The position numbers were made by a program, and so were the translations under genes. Of a stretch of 64,000 bases of DNA, positions 49,001 through 62,169 are shown in pieces; position 1 is the first letter of the stretch, and every line of letters starts with the position of its first letter. The notes under the pieces are model-generated. The model worked only from the letters and a program-made list of their open reading frames with translations. It made no database searches and was not told where the DNA came from. This DNA is from Psilocybe azurescens (lineage: Eukaryota; Basidiomycota; Agaricomycetes; Agaricales; Agrocybaceae): assembly GCA_023853785.1 (NCBI GenBank), contig JAJIRX010000496.1, forward strand, positions 124,001 to 188,000, written 5' to 3'.

Positions 49001-50359
49001 GCAAGAGGCGCCTATTAATGTTGATCAACGCCCCAACAATGTGTTTGTAGAACAGCTCCGGCGGCGACATCTGCGATTTTATGATATACACAAGAATTTG
49101 GCTCCTCAATGGAGTAAGCTAGGTAGGCTAAGACGCAGATAGACCGTCATTGGCAGCACAAATCATGAGGCAAAAGTCTCTGAGTGAAGAATATAGAGCG
49201 TATCAAGGAGGGCTCTCAAGATTGGTGAGCCAATAATTGAGTGTGGCGGAGGCGAAGCGGTTGTGCGCACCGAACGGCGACTTGGGCTTTCTGCAGGAGC
49301 TGGAATGGCACCCAGTCATGAGACAATATTGTCAGGATAACTCGATGCCATGTAGTCAGAGGAGGGAATGAATCGAGTGAGTGCTCTGTAAGATATATAT
49401 CAGTAATTTTAGACCAATGAAATTACGGCTATTCACCAAAGGTTTCGTATTTGCTCAACTCATGTACTCGAGGAAGCATGCCGTTGGTTGGCCGTTGGTG
49501 ACTTATTGTTCGATTGAGGGTATATTGGTTTCAATTTCGACCTCCGGGATTGGTTCAATAGTGCTTTCTATGACACTGACGTTCTCATAACCATTTATGT
49601 AGCATCTTGGAAATATGGCAATCCTGGCAAAAGCTTCACTGTTATGTAACCTAGATTTTGTACCGTACACTTTCAATGTAACCATTGGCTTGGAGGCACA
49701 ATCCAGTGCTATCAGAGACAGTGCATGACTAAATTTAACGGTGGGAGGACTCACAATGTCTCGCTGAAAATAGTGCTTTCCTAGTAATATGACCCTCTAT
49801 TTGCTCGTATACTCGGCTCTCCTTTCTCTAGGCCAACAGCGCCTCAACTGCGATCAAGCTATTTAGTTGGATCTTCCTAATGACAATATTACCTCTAAAT
49901 TCTATATCCCATTCATGGGTGGTCTTACAAGACGTTTGTAAATGAATTTGAGAAGGGCATTCTTTCACTGGTGCAAGTAAAAAGCAAAGGGCGATACGAG
50001 CCGGGAAACGAACCGGATAGAAGCTTATAAAATAAGGGCCGGCATATCACCGCAAGCGCGCCAACCGACTGGTACCTGATTCGCTTGTTTGTCCCAGGCT
50101 CACGGTGGCTTGACTAAGCGGATTGGCTTGGTTCAGATTGATTAGATGGGTTTCCCTCCTTGAAACTGGTCTGACCACTACCTCCACATTTCTCTAATTG
50201 TCAAGACGTTCTAGGTAAAAGGATATCGGAAGAACAAAGAAAATAGCTAATCACTGTGAGGGATATCAGTTCCGGATCCAAACACAGTCCAGAACCTCGT
50301 CGTGAGGCAGAAACGAGGCCTCAGTGATACATCCAGAGACCGGAACCTAGAATCCGAGA
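46034..50359. other. Long gene-poor interval
   Basis: More than 4 kb with no supported gene. The open frames are short. A plus-strand stretch of about 45 codons near 48394-48520 (RLTMISEDRETRIAIVEKEA) looks coding-like in composition but has no recognisable relatives. A weak tRNA-like string occurs at about 47632. This may be decayed mobile DNA. Confidence 0.4.
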
Positions 50360-52209
50360 ATGCCTGCCCCAGCGGTCTACATAATAGCTATCGTTGGGAC
50401 GGTTGGTGCTGTCCTGGCTTTCAAAGAGGTGGGTGTATTCATAGATTTGCCAGAAATCACAACTGACTCCGAAGTAGTTTGTATACGAACCTCATATCGC
50501 GCCTGCCATCGATAAATGGAAACTCGAGTACCAGGCTGCAAGGAGAAGGAGAGAAGCGGCAAATGCTTCAGAAGGGGATCTTCTGATGTCTCAGACAGAG
50601 ACTCGAAGGCCAGATATTGGGAGAAGTTCCGACGACGCAGATGATTCGGACGATGACAAGCCATTGGCTGAACTTGGAAAAGGCAGCAATAGATTCCTAA
50701 AAGGTGGCCTCCTTCTTAGACGACAAGTTCCAGAAAGTCAAGGGGACGTAGAACTCGAGGACTTCGTTGCACGCGAAGTCAACGAGTGGAGGAATGAAGA
50801 TACTGGACATGTTTTGAGGCAGAGAAAGAACGCATCGGAGAACGCTATGGATGAGGTATTCTTCTTTATTATTTTGCAGACTTGATCTAATTCTAGTATT
50901 AAGTCTATTCAGGCCATTCCCTACGCACCTCTATCGCCTTCCCGCACTCATGTTGTTTTTGATCCTTCTGCACCTTCCACTCCAGGGAGCGGGAGCGGGA
51001 GCCGGCACCCGTCTCTCCCTCATTCGCCTGTTGTAACTTCCGGTATAGATATCTCCAGGGACAATGGCTCACCCAAATCCGCACCAATATCTTCATCCCC
51101 ACAGGTGCCCTCGCCCAAAGTTGCGTCAAGACCTCTTTCGCCGCTCTCGCCTCCGCCTCCACCCCAAGTGTCTCCTTTCCAGCACTCGATTACGCAATCA
51201 ATGCTACTTGGTGCAGCAAATTTGACTACTCCAACATCGGCTTCCATTATCTCATCTTCATCTCATCCTCTTCAACATTCTTACACAGTTCCATCCCTGT
51301 CACAGTCTTATCCACAGGACTTGGACTATGAACACGGTCTCGAATTGCTCTCTCCACCTTCTTCGCGCTCTGAATCCCCATTCTCTATGGCAGCAATGAG
51401 CCCCAATCCCAGTTCTGTCACTGGTGAAGGTATGAGGGCGCTAAGCCCCTTCGGCAGCGAAAGTAGTATGTCGGCATCCAATTTCTCGTCCGCTGTATCC
51501 TCTCCTTCCCCCCTTGCGCATGGGGCTGGGGAACGAATCTTTCGACGCGGTATCGCCCTTCCTCGATCCTACCCCACATATGGTACAAGGATCCAGCGTG
51601 ACGGATTCTGCAAGGAGTACGACATATTTATCCTTCCCTGATGATTCTTCCGAGGACGAAGCTGGTGATACTACTCATTTCCTACCACCTCAACAGCTGG
51701 GAGCGAGTATTGGGGTTGAGGGTGCTTTCGGTCCCATTAGCCCTCCGCGTGTGGGGATTCAATCTCCACCGACGCACTCCGCACAATTCTACAGCCGCTC
51801 AAATCCCAGGTTATCGCCAGTATCTCGCCACGAATCCAGGACACCACCCACCGCTGTGGGCAACCCCTTCTCCGGTTCAAGTCAACTCATGAACGCTATT
51901 ATTTCCTCTGGAAGTCGATCCGGCTCCTTATCGTCATCCTCGCAGCGACCAAGCTCCATTGGCGGGCACAATCATCACGCGCCCACTCATAGCGACGCTG
52001 ATCTATCCGACCTTGATTTAATGTCAGACTACGCGCCCAGTGAGAGCGATTTTGGGAATGAAAGCGATTCTAGCTGGAGCATGGCTGGCGGATCAGCGGC
52101 AGCTAGCCCTCGGATGGGCAATAACAATGCCAATGCGACGGCGATGGCGAATGTCACTCGAGGAGGCACCATCAGAGACTCCAGAGGCGGTCGTTTCGTA
52201 AAGAGATGA
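50360..52209 (+). CDS. Serine-rich protein with N-terminal membrane anchor
   Basis: Exon 1 (50360-50428) encodes MPAPAVYIIAIVGTVGAVLA, one hydrophobic helix at the very N-terminus. Exon 2 (50478-50855) begins FVYEPHIAPAIDKWKLEYQ and contains an acidic patch (SSDDADDSDDDKP). Exon 3 (50913-52209) encodes about 430 residues rich in Ser and Pro with repeated SP phrases (SPLSPPPPPQVSPF), a typical phospho-regulated disordered tail. A frame change at GGGG 51528-51531 (one G too many) joins SPLAHGAG to NESFDAVSPF. The likely topology is a cytosolic tail on an ER or outer mitochondrial membrane anchor. Function not recognised. Confidence 0.75.
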
Positions 52210-53483
52210 GGGACATGTCTTCAGTTCTAATAAGGATCCATCGACAATAATCTCCAATCTTTTGCACGAATCACAGCCCAACTCCGCAGTTTCCTCATGG
52301 ACCCATGGACAAAGACGATTCCCGACATGTTTTACTCAGGCAGATTATTAACTTCATAGCCTTCAAACACGACTCCTGAGACCTGGAACACATTTTATTT
52401 AAATCTCGAGGACACCACGCTCATCGGATATTTCACTATTCCATTGATCTTTTTTCTCCTCTCTCCTTCTTTCTTCCACACCACACATACACGTACATCA
52501 ACCTCACCACCAGCATCATACTCAAGTCTACATCATGTGTCGCTCATCTAGATACGTCACTGCAACCCCCAGGTACTTATTTATCAAGTTCCGTTTTCTC
52601 CTTCACTTTGTCATCTTTCCAAGCTTTCTGTGACTCTGTAATTTATGTACCCCCTTCCTTTCTCTTCACTCCCCTACTCACCACTTGCATTGCCCTTTCT
52701 CTAGTTTCTTGAACATATTCCGTTTGCTGTTGTTTGTATACTTCTCTCTGCTTTGTCTCTTCCCTTTTGTTTTCCTTTCCATTTTCATATCTCTGTCTAT
52801 TTTTTTGTGTTTTCCTTTGCGCGTGTCTGTAACGAGGTACTCAAGTACAATTCCAATCTTCCTCAAGAAATCTGGATTAGCATATAAATTTTCCTTTTGT
52901 CGTTGTACGCATCATCGTTGTATTCCACAACTAAATAAATTGTTCATTGTGTAAAATTTCAGAATTACTACTAATTCGGTTGAGGTCTCAGTCGCGAGGC
53001 AGTCTTATACCCAGACCACCGTGACCGGCATCATACGTGTGTCAACTGCTCGCGTCTCGACCTGCTCACATCTGCGTGCCAAACTTGCTCACAATTTTGT
53101 ATGGCATTAATAAAAAGATAAGTCTAGTAGCTGGGCATTAAACATTTAATTCTCATAAGCTGAAGTATTTTTACGTAGCACTGTGCCGTGATTCTTGCGG
53201 GAATTCTTCCTGGCAGCAGCACGCGCCTTGCGTTCTGTTCAACTTACGGACACGTCAACTTGAGTTGCTCGTGTCCACCGTCCGGTTGCCGTCCGGTGTT
53301 CTCATATGTTGCGTTAAGTATTGGTTGTTTAAGGAAATCAGGGCGTGCCTGACGACTTTTGGTTAGCCCGAAAGGAACCAAACGGTTTATTAACAACCCC
53401 CACTATTCGCCGCGAATGTCCCAAGATTCCCGTCTTGCTTTCTTCTCTCCCCTTCCACCAGATCCTACTCGTACTTGCACACT
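52210..53483. other. Intergenic region with long pyrimidine tract
   Basis: About 1.3 kb with no supported gene. 52660-52830 is strongly T/C-rich, producing spurious open frames on both strands. Confidence 0.45.
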
Positions 53484-55034
53484 ATGCAAGGTCTGCAGCG
53501 GCTAAGCCTGCTTTACGCCTTTGCGCACCTGCTTTGCCAGGTCTCTGCCGTATACCTCCCTCTTCGCGAGCATGCTGGCGCGACGTTTTTCGATGGATGG
53601 GCGTACTATGGCAATGTTGATAACACGACATGGGGTGAATTAATCTCGTTCTTCTCATTTTCATCGATGATTTAAAGGCGCTTACCGTGCTGTGGACCAG
53701 GAAATGTCACGTATCTGGACCAGCCAACTGCTACAACCAAAGGCCTGACTTTTGTCAACGAAGCGGGTAATGCTGTCGTCAAAGTTGATAACTCGACGAC
53801 CTTGGATGCTCCAACGACGCAGGGCCAGGTGGTGAACAGGGATTCGGTGGGTCACTGACCTCTCTCTGGTTCTGGAACGCCGGGCATCTTCAAACCAACT
53901 GACCATTGTTATTGCTGCTATTTATTCAAATAGATCCGACTCACCTCCATCGATAGCTATGGTATCGGCTCGCTGATAATCATCGACGCCCTCCACATTC
54001 CCTACGGTTGCTCTGTATGTTGAGCCCTACAAAATATCGACGTCATGATATTGAAGATATCCACTCGTTAGGTCTGGCCCTCCTTCTGGACGTACGGAAT
54101 GCAAGAAGAATGGCCCAACGCTGGAGAAATCGATATCATTGAAGCCATCAACAACATGGATCATAATCAGATAGCGTTGCACACACCAGGAGGCTGCTTC
54201 CAAGCTCCGGATCCGGACCAGACGGGCACGACATTAGCGCAAGACTGTTCAACCAATCGCGGATGCATCGTTGCTGAAACGAAGCCGAATAGCTTCGGAT
54301 CAGGATTCGCACAAGCCGGTGGTGGTGTATATGCTGTACAGATGGCGACCACAGGCATAAATGCCTGGTTCTGGGGTGTATGTTTTCAATAATTCTATCT
54401 CAAAAACATGTGCTTAACTTAACTCTTCTGCAGAGGGCCGATATCCCTGATAATTTGAAAACTACGACGTCGACGAGTAATATTGATGTTACCAATTGGG
54501 GACTACCTACGGCCGCATATCCTGCGTCTACTTGCAACATGACACAGTATTTCCCACCTCAGAATTTGGTCCTACTAACAACTCTTTGCGGCCACTGGTA
54601 TGTAGCCATTCAATTTTGACATGCAATATGTATCCAAACATTTTTCCAGGGCCGGGGTTCCTAGTATTTACCGGTCTACATGCCAAACTCCAACGAATTC
54701 TTGCGTGCGTGCTTTTGCACAAAACTTATCCTAGTCTAGTGATAAATTCTGATCCCTCTCTCTTCCAGTTCAACGATAATGTCCTAGGCCCCCGAGCAAT
54801 TTCGATCAAGCCTACTGGGAAATCCAATACGTCAGAACCTACATCTCAGACGACGCACCAAAGCCTCCTACTTCCTCTACTTCCAGCTCTAGCACCCAGA
54901 GCTCCCCTACTGATTCTGGTGGCCCCTCAGAACCGTCTAAGGCTCCTTCATCCGCTGTCTACCTACGATTCTCCTCTGAGACTTTTACCATTTTACCATT
55001 TATCTTTGCTGTGGCGCTCATGTTCTGGGTTTGA
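53484..55034 (+). CDS. GH16 beta-glucanase, C-terminally anchored
   Basis: Glycoside hydrolase family 16 endo-beta-1,3(4)-glucanase of the fungal laminarinase type, acting on cell-wall or substrate glucans. A signal peptide (MQGLQRLSLLYAFAHLLCQV) precedes the catalytic domain. The active-site motif EIDIIE, with both catalytic glutamates, lies in WPNAGEIDIIEAIN at about 54116. Other landmarks are VNRDSIRLTSIDSY, PYGCSVWPSFWTYG, and GHWAGVPSIY. A frame break at CCCCC 54789-54793 (adding one C) restores GPPSNFDQAYWEIQYVRTY. A Ser/Thr/Pro linker and a final hydrophobic helix (FIFAVALMFWV) suggest a GPI or transmembrane anchor. Seven or eight exons, all GT-AG. Confidence 0.9.
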
Positions 55035-56079
55035 TTTGATGATCGGCTTTCTAGATGTAATATGGCAACTTCCGTACCTTGGTTCTTATGACATTTACGG
55101 TACACGGACATCTTCTCTTACTATAGACACTATACCCAACCTTAGTATATCCAGCTATGTATCTTCGTATTTCTAGCGTTTCCTGGACGTTTTTCGGACA
55201 ACACTACTATCTACTCTTTGTGGCTAATTCACACGGTATTTCCTCGAGTTGCGGGCATGAGTATCCGTTCACTCTAGAGTCACTTATCGCCATTGGTCCT
55301 TGAAACGAACCTCGGCACGCACTATCTGACAAGCAGGTATTAAACTGTGCTATATTGGGCGGTACTCTCTCTTGTTGTCTCCGAGTTATCCTGGTCCTCC
55401 GTGAATGTGGAGGAAAATGACGCAGTACATCAGTTACCACTTCTTCCGAGCCGTCGGATCTCGTCGGACATGAAGGTATATATTCTACTTAGACGGACAA
55501 CAGACATATGGTGATCGGAACGTCATGTTACTCAATCCGATTGCTTGAGCGCCAATCACAGCAACTATGGCCTTCCCAACTACTAAGTAGATTCTGCCTA
55601 ATTTGCGTCAGTATCTCGGCACTGTGGGAAGTGGGAACACTATTATATGGTGTTAAATTACAAATTTGCCGCTGATTGATGCTGCCGACCCGGATCAGTG
55701 CTTTCACACACCAATTATCAGTATTATTATTATAAAGGATCGCTGTTGGCGATCGGGCCTTGCTGTAGGCCGAGTCACAGACTGTGCTATACATAAGCAA
55801 GCAATACTAAGCCCACATTAGAAGATCTACAAACATATACACAATTTTTGATAATTTTTTTTTTTTTTTGTAAACATGAGACCAAGATCATTACAGTCGC
55901 AAACTAGTAAACCAACGCGGCCCCTCATTGTATACGTATTTAATAAAAATTACTATCATCTGCTCTTCTTCGCAGGACTGGCAACAGTCGCATCGTTGGC
56001 ATGATCCTCTTCATCTTGAACACCTGTATTGCCGAATCAGATATTTGCACCACAGACAAGACAAGATACATATGATCAC
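55035..56079. other. Intergenic region
   Basis: About 1 kb with no supported gene. Contains an 18-19 base T run near 55854-55871. Confidence 0.4.
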
Positions 56080-57240
56080 TTACGACACTTTGTTCTGGTT
56101 CCTGCAGAGGGAGCTCCTTCTGAACCACTCCCTCGCGGTAACAGGTTCTTCCCCAGAACCGGAGGAGGGACCAGCCGAGGTCAACTTGATGCTCCCAACA
56201 GTATCAGTAGAGCCGGAAATAGGGACAGTGGTGCCAGCAAGGATGCCGCCATTTGCAAGGGTAAAATCGGGCTGTTTGACACCATTTGGGAAGAGAACAA
56301 ACAATCGCGCTGCGTTGATTTGTTGGCCACGAGATGGGTCTGAGGAGTGCTAGGTGGTTTCTTAGGAGAAGCCAAATTCTTGGATGGACTACAAAGGAGT
56401 TGGCTGCCATATGATAGTGCTTTAAGCTAAACATCACCTCTACCATGGCGCCAACGAGCTTGCTTTCCCATGTCTTGGGCCTGGTATCCAAGTTCTTGTT
56501 TGCATCATACAAGGGTAAATGGCATATTTGGTGGGATTGCTTGACGAGGTCGAACCAGGGTGTACAATCAGCATTGACATTGTACCCCACCGTGATTGCG
56601 TTATGTTTGGGGGCTTAAGGAGAAATATTAGTATGACTACTTTTGAAGGAAAAGCAAGATTACTCACTATCGTTATCGTCAGTCTAACGGTAGAATACAT
56701 ATAAGAATAATCAGTGCGTATACAGAGCAAAAAAAACAAAACAAAACAAAACAAAAAAGACATACCTTTGGCTCCCACAAGGGATAGTTAAATCTCATGG
56801 TCCTTCCATCTTCGATGAGAAAGAATCGCCCTAAGGGAAGTCTTTGCGATTTTGTCTTGAAGACCCAACAGATTGTCGTAGTCAACATCGTAGTCCGGTC
56901 CAAAATCTGAGTCCAGCACAGGCTTCGCGATTTTGAACTGGAGCTTGGCAGCCTTTGCAGTCTTGAGTGGGTCAGCATATGCTGGGTTGAAATTCCCCTG
57001 AACACCTAGGGACATTATGTGAGTGATTGCGGTCTCCACCGTATTATAGAGACAAACTCACTGAGATATGGCCTATTACTGACCACCACTCCTACCACAA
57101 TCGCGTAAGCAGGCTCAATGGGGTCAGTTGGACCACCAGCGAAGCGCCAAAACGTCCGATCCCATGCCACACCATTGAACGTAGTTCATGAACGATGGGG
57201 ACGCCAGCGTATTGAGGGAGGTGTGAAGTTGCTGGCATAT
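56080..57240 (-). CDS. Lineage-specific orphan protein
   Basis: Several exons read coherently: NGVAWDRTFWRFAGGPTDPIEPAYAIVV (in two parts, about 57180-57065), then VQGNFNPAYADPLKTAKAAKL, PVLDSDFGPDYDVDYDNLL, EDGRTMRFNYPLWEPK, then VGYNVNADCTPWFDLVKQ and RPKTWESKLVGAMVEVMFSL, ending in a Ser/Gly/Thr-rich tail near 56080. The block order is regular, but I cannot name the family. A frame repair is needed at GGG 56835-56837 (one fewer gives TSLGRFFLIEDG). The start is not resolved and may lie near 57240-57390. Confidence 0.5.
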
Positions 57241-57429
57241 GAAAGGGCCGTTGAAAGGGGGGGGCTATGAGCGAGGTCATAATCAGTACATGGAAAACAA
57301 AAACAAAAATGAATGAATATGCACGGTGGCTGACTCATGATAATTGCAAGATAGGAAGGAGAACCCAGGCTCAGGAGAGAAATATTGGGTGGGCAGCAGC
57401 AAAGTGAGATAAAAGGTTTCAATTACAGT

Positions 57430-57720
57430 TTATATAGAAAATTCTGCTTTTGCTTGTGACCAAGAGACCGTTGGCCGATTAGGTTTTGCTGCGTATGCTA
57501 TGATATAATGCAAAATGGCGTCCTCTCGCTCCCATTTGTTCGCCCTCGCACAACTCAACATGTCGTCCAAAAAAATAAAAGGAAGCGATCGCGGAATGTC
57601 CAAGAAGCCCATGACACGATGAATCAGGGACCTTCCTTGGATCTCGTCCTTCATATCCAATACTGTACACCTGTCATTAGAACCTAGCACGCTGAAAGGT
57701 ACAATGAGATGGGATAACAT
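57430..57720 (-). CDS. Short orphan frame
   Basis: Ninety-six codons with coding-like composition, containing GFLDIPRSLPFIFLDDMLS and EDAILHYIIAYAAKPNRPTV. It may be the 3' exon of a longer gene running from about 58300 (VYELFGAPLLCDVEDPPEKH). No family recognised and no splice proven. Confidence 0.3.
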   Translation of the reverse strand: MLSHLIVPFSVLGSNDRCTVLDMKDEIQGRSLIHRVMGFLDIPRSLPFIFLDDMLSCARANKWEREDAILHYIIAYAAKPNRPTVSWSQAKAEFSI

Positions 57721-58850
57721 TCAAACGCACATTGAACACGATGATACACGTGATATTTTGCAGCCGTTTCAACTTTGTTATCGACCATCGTCGCACTGTC
57801 CGGACCCATCAACGACAACAGAATTAAGACAGCTCTATATCACATACCTGATAGACATTACGGGAAGGAATAGGAACACGGGGTGCAAATTACCAACTTC
57901 ATGCCCCATTTTAACGCGAACGATCAATGTTCTAGAGTCCATACCAAATCTGATAACAAGATGGGTAAGCGCGTTTGAAATAAAATAATGAAATAGAAAG
58001 AAAAATGAAGAACTTGCAGGGAAAAGGGAATACACAACCATTCTCTTCCACCTTTTTTCCAACTCACAATGCTTCTCAGGAGGGTCCTCAAACATCGCAC
58101 AAAAGAGGCGCACCGAACAGCTCATAAACCGCAATAATACCTGTATGCCGATGAGTTGATCTATCTTGCTCCATCAACCCACTTTGACTGCGCGAAAGAC
58201 CAACAGTCGGGCAGGAGAACAGATAAATCGTGATTTCGTACACCAGCAAGTGGTAAAGACTAGAGTGAAAGGATGAACCGGGACAGGAGTCAGTCAATCA
58301 AGCCAACCGATGATCAGCCAAATGTAACAAATAAGCATACATACCTACGGAGGCCGGTGCTGAATCAAGTAATCTACTGAGGACGTGACATATTGATTTT
58401 TTAGCACACAGGAAGAGTATGAACTGAGTGGAAGAATATGAAAAACTCATATGGAATACTGTATCCGTGTTACATTGACATTTTCGTGGAACATTGTAAT
58501 CATAAAATTGACGTGAATCGAATGGTTTACTAAGCAGAAATCAATGAATCATGGGGCTATCTCTACAGAATGGCAATATCATCTATGGACGTCACCAACC
58601 CTTTATTGATATCATGAAACAACAGAAATGTGACCCAAATAAGACTGCCCACTAACACAGAACCTATGTCCAATGCTTGTACATCTTCCCCAGCCTTTGT
58701 CACAGTATAAACAGACATTGCGTAGTCCTCAACAATTTCAGAGAGATATGATGTGTGTTCTGGGAGCACAGGATACCGGGGGATTAATGCGATGGCGCAC
58801 CCAATCTAATTTGCATAAGTCGTTGGACAGGACATCGATGGAAAAGACAC

Positions 58851-59599
58851 TCATGTAGGAAATGCAATGCCTATATAAACATCAGTTTTCCAGTCAATAG
58901 AGATGACTATTCCACTGACCTTTGACTGAAAGATTGGGGGATTGAACCTGAGACAAGCTGCACCATTTGATGTGGTTGATAGGAAAGGGTCGTCGCTCTG
59001 TTTATTTCCTGGCAATACTTCCAGAAGATCGGCCACGTTCTCCAGAGCAACATCAAAATTGTCCTTGTAACCAGGAATGCCTTGGGGACAAGTCAACTTG
59101 AAGATGTGTCTTGCGTCTGCCAGGCTTCCATGCCCAGGCTCAAAATCACCAGAGGGTCCCAACAATGCACATTCCCTGGAAACCAATCCCACTACAACAC
59201 AACGCTTTTGGTACTGAACCGGAGTTCCATGCAAACAGGATAAGACACAGTCAATTTTTTGCCAGCAGGACGTTCGGAGGAATCTGTCACCAGATAAATA
59301 ATCGTCGCAGACCAGCAAATGGGGTCTCAGCTCTTGTAGATCTATATAAACAATGCAACAGAATCAAAATGCAAACACGAGACAGACAAATCTAGCAACG
59401 TTACCTGCATTGTCATGAAGGGAACAACAGTTATCGCTGTTGCTCGTACAGAAGTTTGAGCGGTACATCGAACAAGACTTCCACCAGCCCCTACAGCAAT
59501 GGAAAAGATACGACAGACGGTCCAGGACCCAAGGAACGTGTAGAAAAAAGCTTCTAGGCTTCGTTTAACAGATTTTACTAACACTGATTGCGCTTTCAA
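58851..59599 (-). CDS. Unrecognised protein
   Basis: A 155-codon frame (58851-59318) preceded by a shorter one (59342-59599). Readable phrases include LLVCDDYLSGDRFLRTSCWQ, KRCVVVGLVSRECALLGP and GYKDNFDVALENVADLLEVL. The composition looks coding and an intron near 59320-59400 could join the parts, but no domain is recognised. It is flanked on both sides by other minus-strand orphans. Confidence 0.35.
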
Positions 59600-60697
59600 G
59601 GCTTACAGGGGATGTCACACACAATGAGTAAACGAGCAAAGGAGCATCAGTGAATTTTTAAATTCTGAACAACTACTAATCTCTATTTGCCAACAGCCTT
59701 TGATGTACATGTGAGTCTTTCAGATAAGATAAGCACGTGATGAGCTCAAGAGTTCCCCAATCGAACACAGACATGATATCACTGCAACACAAAACACTTC
59801 AACGCAACATCAGACAAAATAAAAATTCGACTCACAAGCGACGTGTCAATATCTCTTCTTCTCTCTCTACCGGCTTGAAAATGTTTACAGATACAGGTCA
59901 ACATACGCTGAAGAACCCTATCAGAGACTATAAGCAACTCCTGGACAACCTCGTGATTGAACAGTTTGAAAGTGATTCTTGGACAGGCTACAGCAAGACA
60001 CCATTGCACTTCAAATCCCATGTAGAACCTTCTTTCTGTCTCGGAACGGAAGACGGCATAACACGACTTTAGACAAATCCACACAAAATCGTCATGAAAC
60101 CAAATTAGAAAAACATCCGGCATATCAATCCCAAAGCGTCGCTCCCGGCTCTCGGGCACCGTCAAAACCCTCTTCCTATCCGTGTACCACACGACTCCCG
60201 AAGGTCAAGGAAATGGAAAGCGGCTCATGTATGAGCTAATACTTTACCCAGGAGCCGGACAAGCCCCAACCGATCAGATTAAAAAGCTTGGACAATTCCA
60301 AGCACAGTAAAATTTATTGTAGAAAACATATTTAAGTAGGCTAGTTTAAACTGCTTCGAGGTGGAATTTCGGACCTCGGGGAAATCACACCCTACATTTT
60401 GCACAAACCTCACGCTGTTAAAAAGACTTACACAAACCGTTCGACTATTGACCTCCACCGTACGCCGTATCATCGAATAGAATCTCTTTACCGACTTCGC
60501 TCACGTCGTCATCGCTTCCCGTCGTCTGTTCTGAATTGCTCATCTCGTTAAAAACCCTCTCGTCGCTATCCGCTCACCCTTGTCACAGATATACATAAAC
60601 AAGCACCTCTTAGACCCCCACCTTGCTGAACACCTCTTCAGCAACGAACTCTGACTGTACCTCACAGTCAGGATTAAAAGAAAAGGGACACGTCCAA
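59600..60697. other. Region without a supported gene
   Basis: Overlapping long frames exist on both strands (plus 59737-60072, minus 59779-60192). Neither shows a motif, a signal or a clear splice pattern, so I do not choose between them. Confidence 0.35.
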
Positions 60698-61653
60698 TCA
60701 AGGACAGTTCCAATCATCTTCACCCAGATACCACGAATTTATCGCAGAATACTTGTAAGCAGGCTCCTTGAAGTCGAAGAATCCCATGGTTGACGGTTTC
60801 ATCAGTGGAAGGGTCCAGCAGCGCAAGTCCCTGAGATGTCTACGGCCAGGATAGAAGGACAGCTCAGGTCCGGTCTCAGGTTTGTAAGACCTCAGCGTGG
60901 CCAAAAGATCAATAGTGAGCCGCTGTTGTGCAATTATTGGAAGGTCGTGCTGGCCTATTATATTCCACCCCTTCCACCGTATTTTGTGGTTATGAGAACG
61001 TGAAGCTCAGGGGGAGGCGGGAAGGCAAAGAAGACTGAGTTGGTCCTCAAAAGTGGCTTTAGGATATAGAGAAAATGCAGCATCGTAGGTTATTAAGTTC
61101 ATGACGCAGGCTGATTCATGATAAAATATCAGCGGCCACAACAGCAAGAAATGGACGACACCCTTACTGGAATGAAACCCTAGTATCAAACTAAGAGCCC
61201 ATCCATTCGACATTATTACTTGGATCTTCCCGCCTTTGTGAACTCCATCCTTGCGAAAATTCAACACAAGACCCCTGGTGTATCGAGCACCCGACAATAC
61301 TTCGCCCGTACATGTGAGCCTCTGTCTCATTCTCCAGGAATTCCTGAAGTGTACCACATGAATGCTGACGAGGGCTAGGATCAAAATTATATCTATGCAT
61401 TTTGAGCCAGCAGCAGACTTCTCGTCGAAAGTGATGGTCCACATACAAATCAAGATCGCCAGGGCGTCCACTTGTTCCCAGTACGATTGAGAAAATGGAG
61501 GGCAGACGACCCCAAAACAATCAAGCCTGTCTCAAATTGCATTCGGTGGAAGTCATCCACGATCGATGAATTGTCGTCGAAATACTGACCGAATAGTTTA
61601 TTGACATTGAAAGTGCCTCGAAGGTAAGAAGTGACCCTGGAGTAGGTGTCCAT
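60698..61653 (-). CDS. Nucleotidyltransferase-like orphan, member 1
   Basis: Landmarks: FNVNKLFGQYFDD, then FETGLIVLGSSALHFLNR, then PGDLDLYVDHHFRREVCCWL. The GSSALxF...DLDLYV arrangement is that of the nucleotidyltransferase fold (GS followed by a DxD-type metal site). Later blocks are YTRGLVLNFRKDG, GKIQVIMSNGWALSLILGFHS-TCVMNLITYDAAFSLYPKA (through a short intron) and a C-terminal exon RHLRDLRCWTLPL...NSWYLGEDDW. The frame must be adjusted at 61475-61476 (plus-strand TT, one too many) and again near 61285, so the copy may be partly degenerate. The activity is inferred from the fold only. Confidence 0.6.
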
Positions 61654-62169
61654 ACAAGTACGCCGAACATCTGTAAAGATTGGCCTGGCTCAAGCAGGAC
61701 ATCACAGCGTCGTCCACTGTCAGTGGTCTTCGCGGTAATTAGAATTACATATGTCAGTAAATGCAGGGCAATACAATTGAAGGACTTACAACGACATCAG
61801 AGGCATTGTAACACAAAGAAAGGGAGCGATAGATTCATTCTCAGTGGATATTTATCACACAAAGTATTGCCATGCTATGATCCCGTTACCCAGATCTAAG
61901 ATCCAACCAACAGGAGGTGCAATAATACATCCTTTTTCGTGAGTATTGTTTTTGTTATATCATAAAATATCAGTCGAAGAGACCAATTCAAAAGATGCCA
62001 TGGTAAACCACATTTTTATACAATATTAATAAGAGGAATCCAATTTCGTTGTCCTTTCTACATTCACACAAAACTTGTTACCACATCCAATCATATCTGC
62101 TTGTCTCCACATGAAGGGACCACCCTCAATAAAGAAAGGATCTCACGGAGTAACATGCATGCCTCCATC

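Noticed and set aside
52678..52954. Hydrophobic plus-strand frame and basic minus-strand frame
   Set aside because: Both result from a T/C-rich tract. There is no start context, splice pattern or conservation signal.
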